Assembly: GCA_003427395.1 (NCBI GenBank)
Contig: BFEA01000199.1
Coordinates: forward strand, 2,447,161-2,471,630
Source of the DNA: Chara braunii
Lineage: Eukaryota; Streptophyta; Charophyceae; Charales; Characeae
Length of the DNA: 24,470 nucleotides
Direction: 5' to 3'
The position numbers and the translations under genes were made by a program. Shown piece after piece: positions 17,452-24,470 of the stretch. The notes beneath the pieces were generated by a model. The model was not told where the DNA came from. It did not search any database and saw only the letters and a list, made by a program, of their open reading frames with translations. Numbering within the stretch: the stretch's first letter is position 1; every line of letters begins with the position of its first letter.

Positions 17452-18826
17452 ATCAGGTGCCGACAAAGATTCAACACAAACAAGAGCAAGGGCAAGGATT
17501 CTCAACAAAAAGTTAGACAAGCAAGCATAGCATCCATACATCCATACATGCATACATTCAACAATCATGCAGATAATGCAATCGAGACGGACATCGCGAG
17601 GACAAGTGTGAGCAAAAACCCAAGTCCATATTTAAGGAAGCCGAAACGAAAACAAGAACGGGCAAACTGCCCAGAGTCGCAGTCAAAATATATGTACACA
17701 GATGAAGAGGGGGAAGAGACAAAGAAACAACAAATCCGCGTCCATCGACCTCAACTCTCTTCTCCTCTCTCTCTCGTCTCCGATGCAGACAGTCCGTCGT
17801 CACGCACCAACCCACGAAGTTGTCACCCCGCTTGGTCCTCCCGCACCCGTCAGATTCGCCCGTGCCCATAGTCCGTCATGGCCCACGTCAATCCCGCGCG
17901 TTCGGCACCAGCCCGTCGGGTCGCCCAGCTCCTACTCTACTCACCTCTTACTTCGCTCGTGTATCGACCCTTCCTGATCGCGCAACCCCGAGCTTCCAAC
18001 AACGGGTCAAGAGAGCTGACTAATCGCGCAGCCGAAAATTATAGCGTGCATGCATGCACGAAGAACACAGAATTACCAGGACTTAGAGCGGGGATTAGAG
18101 GGGGAGCGCCTGCGTTCTGCATGATCGGGCCGTGGAGTGGGGGACGTAGCCCTTCTCCACGCATCGATTCGAGCATACAAGCCGCGGCTTACAAAGATTT
18201 TAGCCAAAAAAAGAGAGGGAGGGCGGGAGAGATGAAGTGCAAGAAGAAAGCTACAGTTACAATGACGCCCGCCCAAAATTACAGTTACACACACGATTAA
18301 GGGCGCCCACTAATCAGAGTGCCGTTGCAGCCGCATGAAGAAGCGCGTAGACAAAAGGCGACGCGCGGCAAAAAAATCCTAATTACTGAATTCCTAAATT
18401 CCTATCTAATGCGGAAAAGCAAAAAGCACGAACTTCAGGGGGGAAGTATGAAATTCCGAGAGCTATCGGGGCTCGACAAAATTCGAAAAAGACTCAAAAG
18501 AAAATTCAAAAAGAACAAAGCAAATTCCCGCACGATATCCGCGCACAAAAGATCAAAACCGAAACGAAAGAAACAACGTCAACATTTATTAATCGCGCGC
18601 GCGGTGGCGCGCCAGCCATCCAGCCGACCAATCAATCAACCGACCGTCCCAGGACACATCCAGCTCCGAAGCCATCCATATGAAAAGAAGCGACGAAAAA
18701 GACGAAAAAACAAGGATACTGATGCACTTTTCCACCGATCCCGATCTCCCGTGATTGGCCCAACCTTCCCAGCTTAGGACCCCTCGTTGTAACCACGCTG
18801 AAAATCGCGCGTTACAGAAAGTGGTT

Positions 18827-18842
18827 CGTCACATATGTGACG
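18827..18842. repeat. 16 bp perfect palindrome at the LTR edge
   Basis: CGTCACATATGTGACG is fully self-complementary. It arises because the LTR terminus (CGTCACA) is followed by TA and then the inverted TGTGACG of the internal side. Confidence 0.75.
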
Positions 18843-19077
18843 CCCAGGGGGTTCCAGTATTAGCAAGCTCCTGCTTGCTTGTTGACACGTGTCGATTTCT
18901 CTAATCGATCGACACGAGGAACACTTCTCTTTATGCCACTTACTGTTCAATTGCGTATGGGCGTCATCCATCGTGGCAATACTGTTCTTCTATTAGTTCC
19001 TCAGGTTGGGCTCTCGACGATCCAAGGACGGGATCTTTCTCGTGCCATTGCCGCGACACGCGTCCATTACCGCTGCA

Positions 19078-19693
19078 TCAGTAATTGACCGGGAGGGGGA
19101 AAGGAAGTCGGTACATGGTGGCATGGCGAGGTGGAGGGTTTATGGGTAGCGGGGGCAGGAGGCTTTCCATTCCGACTACCTTCTCCGGGAGCTCCTGATA
19201 ACGAACAATGCGATGAAAACGGGGGAATCGGTTGCCAGTGCGAGGGAGGGACGCGAGATAGTCGGGATAGAGGGTGGTGAGGGTTCGTAAAAGTGCCGTG
19301 CGGAAGCGATCGCGGTCTTCGCATGCGGGGATAGTCCCCGTTACCATGCAATAAACCTTGATCGTATTGTGGCCTCGCCACGCGGCACTAAGGAGCAAGA
19401 CATGGGGGCAGAAGGCCGGGACGATGCATCGGATGGAGGGGTGGGGATGCACTACTACAGCGAGGCGAGCGGCATAGAAGTGACGAAAGGTGTTGCGGAT
19501 TAGAGGGGAACGTGACGGGGGTGGTGAGCTGGCGGAGGGTGAGGTAGTCAAGGGGACGGCGAGAGAGTGGTCGGGGACGAAGGCCAATCGCCCGTATCGG
19601 TACGTTGGCGAACTGGGGGACGGGTTGGGGAGGAGGGGGATCGGCTCCGTCGCCGCGCTGATGGGGTCGGAGTCGTGGCCGCGAGGTCGCCAT
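19078..19693 (-). pseudogene. Gypsy-2 ORF C, unknown protein (one frameshift)
   Basis: ATG at 19693 lies inside ORF B and overlaps its end by 146 nt in another frame. The first frame (MATSRPRLRPHQRG, then PLDYLTLRQLTTPVTFP) passes into a second one near 19515-19530 (FRHFYAARLAVVVHPHP, WRGHNTIKVYCMVTGTIP, PDYLASLPRTGNRFPRF) and ends at TGA 19078, about 204 codons in total. It has mixed hydrophobic and basic composition without obvious membrane span. I recognise no family. Its TGA forms TGATG with a following ATG. Confidence 0.5.
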
Positions 19694-20573
19694 CTTCAGG
19701 TCGGGGCGGCTCCGGATCTCGGTTCGGGTCGTCGTGGCTCTGCAGACTTGCCGCGCCCGCGAATTCTAACTCTTTCTTCCCGGGCGCGATCTCTTTTCTT
19801 TTGGGGGCCGCCTCAGGATCTTCACCCTCCGTGCCCGTACGCAGTGCTTCTTCCGGCACGGCTTCCCACTCCGATCCAGCAGGTTCTTCTTCGTGCTCCT
19901 CTTCTTCTTCCTCGTCTTCTTCTTCTTCTTTGCTCTGTTCCCCCTCGCTATGCTCGCTATAGTTTCCCTCTTCGGGGGTTTCGTCTTCCTCGCCGAGCAC
20001 TTCGTCGCTATCCCCGCCTTCTTCCCGCGCGTCTTCGTCTTCGTCACTCCCGGTGCTCTTTCTTCCTCCTCTTCTTCTCGAATGGCAGCAAATTGCTCCG
20101 CTGTAGGGTGCCTGAAGAAGGTAGGATCGCGAGCCGTCCGGGGATCCAAATATTGTTGCTGCGACGGCGGGATGCGCTCTGCGGCTCCCTCTACGCAAGC
20201 CGACCACTGAAGATAAGGTGTCAATGTGCGAGAGAGCACATTGGGAACTGGATGCTCGTCGTCTTGCGCGATGATGTCGAGAGGGAGATCATCCGCCAGC
20301 TGCGCTACAGGGATCGTGAACTCTCGTGCGATAAGTTCCTGATGGCCGGACCGCACTGTTCCAAATAGAAACGCGAGAAGCTCTCCCTCCACGTTGGTGC
20401 GCCAGACCTGGATAAGCAGCAACTCCAGGTGCTCTATGTGAGGTGGGTGCGCTCCGTCTTCGGTCCACGTCAGCCGTACCTCAACCAAACACAATGAGAG
20501 CTCGATGAAGTCCTCGCGCCACAAGGTCCAATGGGGAGGATGAAGAAGGGGGACAACAAGAGGCTTTAGACAT
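19548..20573 (-). pseudogene. Gypsy-2 ORF B, acidic C-terminal protein (two frameshifts)
   Basis: ATG at 20573 overlaps the stop of A' as TAATG. The frame shifts at a C4 run near 20533-20536, continues as LWREDFIELSLCLVEVRLTW and later AREFTIPVAQLADDLPLDII, shifts again near 20070 in an A-rich stretch, and continues as a strongly acidic tail (STGSDEDEDAREEGGDSDE, then long Glu runs) followed by basic/Ser-Pro sequence to 19548. About 340 codons. The alternative frame through the tail is Lys/Arg-rich and is probably a shadow. No known domain is visible; the acidic tail recalls histone- or chromatin-binding proteins, which is inference only. Confidence 0.5.
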
Positions 20574-20659
20574 TAGGAAAGGCGAGGGTGGATGTCGGAC
20601 TGCCAGAAGGTAGGGAAGGTGGAGGGGAGGTCAACAACGGAGATCGGAGAGAGACTCAT
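20573..20659 (-). CDS. Gypsy-2 ORF A', 28-codon frame
   Basis: This very short frame starts with the ATGA that overlaps the ORF A stop and ends with the TAATG that overlaps the ORF B start. It encodes MSLSPISVVDLPSTFPTF and ten more residues. It could be a true re-initiation relay, or the 3' end of ORF A or the 5' end of ORF B separated by an indel. Too short to assign a function. Confidence 0.3.
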   Translation of the reverse strand: MSLSPISVVDLPSTFPTFWQSDIHPRLS

Positions 20660-21135
20660 TGGGGAGGCGGGAAGGGAATGAGGTCGGGGAGTTCTGTCGG
20701 CGGATCGCGCTGATACATCCGAAGGCCGTCGTACTCGATCGCTCGTGTCGTCGCGATCGTATCCCTGGGACGGGCCAGCAGCTGGGCCCACTCGGTGACC
20801 AGATCGTTTGCCCACGCACGCAGCGATGCCTTCACCGCCGAATGTCGTAAGGGAAGGAGCGTGGAGAGATCGCCACTGAAGTTGATAATGACCGATATGC
20901 GGCTGACACCTGGCACCGCTCGTTGATGAACTGCTACTGCCTCGGCTAGTACCACTGCGTCAGACCGACCTTCGATTCTGAACACCGCCACTGCATACAC
21001 GCCTTCCGTGCAGAAGAAGTGCGCAAGCCGCCGAAGATCTGGACTGAGGCGGGCATGATGGACTTGCCGGATCATCAATCGATCACGGGGTGCAAGCGAT
21101 GCTTCGCTTAGGGCTCTTTCCTCCAGAAAACTCAT
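20656..21135 (-). CDS. Gypsy-2 ORF A, unknown 159-aa protein
   Basis: An intact frame directly follows the integrase ORF: ATGA joins the integrase stop (21134-21132) and the ORF A start (21135-21133). It encodes 159 residues with alternating hydrophobic strands and helices (GVYAVAVFRIEGRSDAVVL, SRISVIINFSGDLSTLL, SLRAWANDLVTEW), no Cys cluster and no transmembrane segment. It stands where errantiviruses have env and where some plant elements have additional ORFs, but it does not look like a glycoprotein (no signal peptide). I do not recognise the family. It is the least damaged part of gypsy-2. Its stop again overlaps a start as ATGA. Confidence 0.55.
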   Translation of the reverse strand: MSFLEERALSEASLAPRDRLMIRQVHHARLSPDLRRLAHFFCTEGVYAVAVFRIEGRSDAVVLAEAVAVHQRAVPGVSRISVIINFSGDLSTLLPLRHSAVKASLRAWANDLVTEWAQLLARPRDTIATTRAIEYDGLRMYQRDPPTELPDLIPFPPPQ

Positions 21136-22817
21136 GGCGATGGTGAAGGTGACAGGGAGGTAGAGAGGGAGCAAGAGGAAGAGGGAGATGCTGGAGAGAC
21201 AGAGCCATCGTCGTCGACTTCCTCAGGGAGAGAGAAAGAGGGAGAAGGAGACGGAGCAGAGGGGAGGAGGCGAAGATAGGACACGTGGCGTGTGATCGGA
21301 CGAGCTGATCGACTGTTAGATACCTCGGGTGCGTCCACGCCGTTAGGGCCGAGCTCGATCACGCGATATCGCCTGAAGAATCGTGGCGCTAGCTTACCCT
21401 GGCGAGCACATTTCCTTACCAGCACCATGTCCCCCAATTTGTGCTGGGGCCGCGGACCCGCATTCCCATTATAGGCCTCGTAGCTTCAGACCTGTCGGCC
21501 TTGGGCTAATTCGGTCATTTTCTGTCGCTTTCGGGCTAGCGAAGGCAGTGATCGTTCCATCAACTCTAGGTGCCGTTTGGCCTTGTCCAGAGCCGTGGCC
21601 CTGGTGGGCCGTCGGTTCAGCATGGATTCATCTGGGAGGCTTGGTATCGAAACGCAAGCGAAGCTATTGGTCCTTAATTGCAAGGGGCTTAGCCCCGTTG
21701 ATTCGTGGGGCGTTCCGCAATGTACCGCCAGGATTTGGTCGACGATGTCGGGCCAGGGCCTCGGGTCCCGTGCCGCGATGTTTCGTCGCAATGCTGTCTT
21801 TATCACCCGGTTGGCGTTCTCCACCAGTCCATTGGATTGCGACATGTGGGGTGCAGTATTCCTTATAGCAACACCATGCAGGACCAGATTCCTTAGCACT
21901 TCCCCTCTGAATTCAGCCCCATTGTCGGTCAGGATCTCTTCCGTATCCTGGTGCATCTCGAGGAAACGATTGACGTATCGCGCGATTTCCGTGGCTTGCC
22001 GCGTGCGACAAGGATACGCCTCAATCCATTTCAAGAAATGGTCGACAAACACCAATAGGACTGAATATTCGCAGCTATTAGGGCCAGGAGGTACCACTAT
22101 GTCGGTAGTGTCCATCTCACTCTTTGAAACGGTCGTTCGACTACCGTAGGTACTATCGACAGCGCAGACTTGATAGTTGGCGACGATGTATTTCATATCA
22201 TCGCGGATATTGGACCAATACCACTCATTTTTGTCGATGGCGGACTCCGTGATTCGTATGGCGAAGTGAGCCGCAGTTTCCTCGTGCGCTATCTTAACCC
22301 AGTCATATCGCATGAACGGATGCGGCACAACCATCCAAATGCCACTGTCGTATGTTTTCCATTTTTCTAATCTGCCCTCTATCCATCTGTAATCCCGAGC
22401 CCTCTCGTTGGCCCTCCCCCAATCTTCCTTGGTGAAATCCTGGAGGGGGTTGCCAACCAAGGTGGCAATCAAGGCAATATCAGTCCATACTTCGGCCCTT
22501 CTAAACTTCCAGGTCTTTTCCAACCCTTCTGATGTGGCATCCAAAAAGCGAGCCTCGGTCGGAATCTTGCCGGTCCAGCACAAGGGGCACAACCAGGGTT
22601 TACTATCGTTTCTGTATTGGATGCACGAGCCATGGGCTCGTGCGACACACTGTCGGCAATCTATCCAATCAACATACCCTTCCCTGTTAGGACGCATTGA
22701 GACCGAGTATACGCGGGAGATAGCTTCACAAAAATAGCAAAATTTGTCAGGCAGGGAGAGGAGAGACGAAGAGGAAAGGGGAGAGAGAGGGGTAGTGGGG
22801 TTACCTCCATCACCCAT
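21132..22817 (-). pseudogene. Gypsy-2 PHD finger-integrase (one internal stop)
   Basis: Integrase inserts element cDNA. ATG at 22817 overlaps the stop of the RNase H frame (ATGGGTGA). With numbering from the upstream GTG at 22841, residues 35-88 form a C4HC3 PHD finger: C35-x2-C38-x23-C62-x2-C65-x4-H70-x2-C73-x11-C85-x2-C88, with the hallmark Trp two before C85. The integrase zinc region follows (H186, H192, C226; the last Cys is Asp), then the catalytic core: MDTTD (D244), LTDNGAEF (D306) and NGLVENAN (E341). The C-terminal domain (GDMVLVRKCARQGKLAPRFF) is separated only by one TGA at 21488-21486, in the same frame. PHD fingers read histone H3 tails, so a role in target choice is plausible. 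Confidence 0.85.
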
Positions 22818-23497
22818 TGCCACCGTCTTGCTTCTTGCCACGTGGGAGAACTGCCACTTGTCCGTACTTAGGTTCGTTGGTCAGGTCCGACTCCTTCCAC
22901 GGTGTAATTTCCTCGCCCTTTGGTACTTTAGCAGGTCGATGCAGACGTGTCAGTCCGTTCGCGTTGCCGTGTCTCTCCGTTTTCCGATGAACGATGTCGA
23001 AGTCGTATTCTTGAAGTCGCACCGCCCAATGGCCAGTCATGCCCGTGTAGTTGGTGAGCTTCTTCAAAGCTAGCAGAGGCTCATGATCCGTCACGAGGCG
23101 AAACTTCTGTCCGTAGAGATACAGATGGAAGTGTTGGATTCCCCAAACTACCGCATAACACTTGCCTTGAGGTGCTGAGTCATTTCGACGTTCGTTTGAC
23201 ACTGTGCGCGACGCGTACTCGATGACGTGTTCACGACCATCGCTCCCCTTCTACGCTAAAATAGCGGAAATGGCTTCCGATTGCCAGTCCGTAATGAGGA
23301 TAAACTGCTTGGAGGGGTCCAGTCGGATCAAAATAGGAGCCGTCGCCAAGGCGTCTTTGAGGGTCGCGAAGGCCTGTTGGCACTCCGCGTCCCAGCTGAG
23401 AGGCTGGTCCTTCCGTAACAGATTCGTTAATGGCTGCGCAATCGCGGCAAAACCCTTGATGAAGCGCCGGTAGTACGACGCTAAACCCCAAGAAGGC
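22810..23497 (-). pseudogene. Gypsy-2 RT connection and RNase H
   Basis: After a frame change near 23482, the minus strand reads LASYYRRFIKGFAAIAQPL, then a connection segment and RNase H: FILITDWQSEAISAIL (Asp of the first motif), a TAG at 23253-23251, YASRTVSNERRNDSAPQGK, LVTDHEPLLAL (Asp) and NANGLTRLHR (usual Asp of the last motif appears as Asn-Gly context). It ends at TGA 22812-22810, overlapping the integrase start. It would remove RNA template during cDNA synthesis; the stop and the frameshift show it is dead. Confidence 0.82.
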
Positions 23498-24262
23498 TCA
23501 AACCTGCGTCAGTGACATGGGAACCGGGGCTTCTTTCACCGCCGCAACCTTCCTTGAGTTCGACCGTAGTCCTCTACGTGTCACGACGTAGCCCAAGAAC
23601 GAAATTTCCGAGAGGAAAAATTCGCTCTTCTCGAGCGCAATCTTGAACCCAACGTCTCTCAGCGCGCCCAATGTCCATTCGATATGTTGCGCGTGCCCGT
23701 GATAGGTTTTCGAATAGACCAGGATATCGTGCATGTACACGATCACATAAAAGTTAATCATCCTTTGTGTCAGCCGCGTCTTGTTGACGAAATTCTGGAA
23801 CATCATGTTCATCGCTCGCTGAAATGTGGCAGGCACATTGCAGATTCCCATCGGATACCGAACCCACTGCCACGTGCCCTCAAACAACACAAAGGCCGTT
23901 TTCGGTCGATCTTCCTCTTTAACCGGAATGTGATGAAAACCATGCCGAATATCAAACTTGCTAAAATAATTGGCACATCCAATCGCATCCAACAAATCAT
24001 CAATCCAAGGGAGGGGATACACATCTTTGATCGTGATTTCATTCAGCTTGCGATAATCAATGCAAATGCGAATCGCTCCGTTTTTTTTTGGTACTAATAC
24101 TACGGGAAATGACCAAGGTCCAGTTGAGGGTTCAATCCAGCCGCTGGCTTCGAACTCCCAAATTCGTTCGAGAGCCTTTTTGCGTTCAATCAACAAATAC
24201 CGGTAAGGTTTGCAATGAATCGGGGAGTGATTCCCTGTCTGAATTTCATGTTGGACTGTGTA
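23498..24262 (-). pseudogene. Gypsy-2 reverse transcriptase, active-site mutant
   Basis: The frame is open from about 24262 (VQHEIQTGNHSPIHCKPYRY, the usual N-terminal entry of Ty3/gypsy RT) to TGA 23498. It shows GWIEPSTGPWSFPVVLVPKK, RICIDYRKLNEIT, FSKFDIRHGFHHI (motif A Asp intact), ATFQRAMNMMF and a catalytic box YMHDILVY in which the first Asp of YxDD is His (codon CAC at 23731-23729). Loss of this metal-binding Asp should abolish polymerisation. The next expected words (FLGLASYYRRF) follow in another frame. Confidence 0.88.
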
Positions 24263-24265
24263 GAC

Positions 24266-24356
24266 CCCCGTACGAATACGGGCAGTCCGTCCGTCCGTAC
24301 GGGCTCATGTGGTCGTACGGGCCGCACGTACGGAAAAAAAAAAAAAAAAAAAAAAA
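24266..24356 (+). repeat. CGTACGG-rich repeat ending in A23
   Basis: CGTACG occurs at 24296, 24314 and 24327 with related CCGT/CGGG words between, followed by 23 A (24334-24356). This may be the 3' end of another poly-A-tailed element on the plus strand that replaced the 5' part of gypsy-2. The last 114 bases (24357-24470) are AT-rich with no feature I can name. Confidence 0.55.
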
Positions 24357-24470
24357 TCAAAAAACTCTGAAAAACAAAATGTTATGCAGAAAAATAAACT
24401 GAAACACTTTTGCCTCAGGGTCATATTGAAATTCGTTACCAAATTTGAAATAAAAATCAAATACTAAGCA

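Larger units (their letters stand above)
16164..18833 (-). repeat. Probable 3' LTR of gypsy-2 (contains assembly artefact)
   Basis: The block is bounded by TGTGACG at 16164 and CGTCACA at 18827-18833, a 7 bp terminal inverted repeat of TG...CA type. LINE-2 ORF1 stops exactly at its left edge and gypsy-2 coding lies to its right. Length is 2670 bp, or about 2.4 kb without the adapter and duplicated stretch at 16915-17450. AATAAA occurs on the minus strand at 18590-18585. No purine tract precedes the LTR start on the minus strand, and the partner LTR is outside the window, so the boundaries are inferred. Open frames on either strand are low-complexity and show no protein family. Confidence 0.45.
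18834..24262 (-). mobile_element. Gypsy-2: Ty3/gypsy element with extra 3' ORFs
   Basis: Minus-strand order: RT (24262-23498), RNase H (to 22810), PHD finger plus integrase (22817-21132), then ORF A (21135-20656), A' (20659-20573), B (20573-19548) and C (19693-19078), a noncoding tail and a probable 3' LTR. Gag and protease, the 5' LTR and the primer site are missing: RT breaks off at about 24262 at an unrelated repeat. Integrase after RNase H is the Ty3/gypsy order. The element appears inserted in LINE-2 ORF1. Frameshifts, stops and a lost RT aspartate make this copy inactive. Confidence 0.85.

Noticed and set aside
17362-18777. Three consecutive plus-strand open frames of 140-169 codons inside the LTR.
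   Set aside because: They are Lys/Arg/Ser-rich low-complexity sequence without motifs, begin in a region compromised by the adapter artefact, and have no coding-like periodicity I can see.
19766-20100. Lys/Arg-rich frame (KKKKKTRKKKRS) as the true ORF B tail.
   Set aside because: The acidic frame continues further, to 19548, and joins the upstream frame by a single shift; the basic frame looks like its shadow.
20656-21135. ORF A as a second RNase H-like domain.
   Set aside because: The order of hydrophobic strands is suggestive, but the acidic catalytic residues cannot be placed.

Overview
The window is a nest of eukaryotic transposable elements. I can support no host gene, tRNA, rRNA or CRISPR array in it. 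The element types (LINEs with a plant-type ORF1 carrying a CCHC knuckle and a zf-RVT ORF2 tail, Ty3/gypsy pol, AT-rich MITEs, foldback elements, long homopolymers) suggest a repeat-rich genome of the green plant lineage. A charophyte alga such as Chara fits what I remember of such sequences, but I cannot verify the species.

Layout. 1-1368: AT-rich and low-complexity DNA with three tRNA B-box-like motifs about 190 bp apart and a TGTC/GGTC microsatellite. 1369-1536: a foldback element and the start of a second copy. 1540-4020 (+): a 5'-truncated, heavily decayed Ty3/gypsy pol (RT, RNase H, integrase) with at least eleven in-frame stops. 4022-7543 (-): LINE-1, with an intact long ORF1 and an intact ORF2 C-terminus, but with endonuclease and RT deleted. 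7532-7715: 56-57 bp tandem repeats at its 5' edge. 7717-7819: a second foldback element with 27 bp inverted ends. 7820-8660: promoter-like DNA with a TATA box. 8664-8817: a C tract containing 81 consecutive C. 8818-9952: LINE 3' debris, a small tandem duplication and an inverted repeat around a T35 run. 9953-16163 (-): LINE-2, nearly full-length ORF2 (EN, RT, zf-RVT) plus the 3' half of an ORF1, frameshifted and split by a 520 bp MITE at 11225-11744. 16164-24262 (-): a second Ty3/gypsy element, apparently inserted into LINE-2 ORF1, with a probable long 3' LTR (16164-18833), three or four extra ORFs, a PHD-finger integrase, RNase H and RT. 24263-24470: an unrelated CGTACGG-rich repeat and A tract that truncates the second gypsy element.

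Two points matter most. First, 17161-17198 is exactly the Nextera mate-pair junction adapter, flanked by two imperfect copies of the same roughly 245 bp. The assembly is therefore chimeric at this point and the LTR around it is not a trustworthy contiguous sequence. Second, the second gypsy element has an unusual architecture: a canonical-looking C4HC3 PHD finger fused N-terminal to the integrase, and a series of ORFs (RT/RH, PHD-INT, A, A', B, C) whose stop and start codons overlap (ATGGGTGA, ATGA, ATGA, TAATG, then a 146 nt overlap), which suggests coupled re-initiation of several unrecognised 3' proteins. This copy is itself dead (YxDD changed to YMHD, frameshifts, stops).

Relative ages inferred from decay: gypsy-1 is old; LINE-2 and gypsy-2 are intermediate; LINE-1 is the best preserved despite its deletion.
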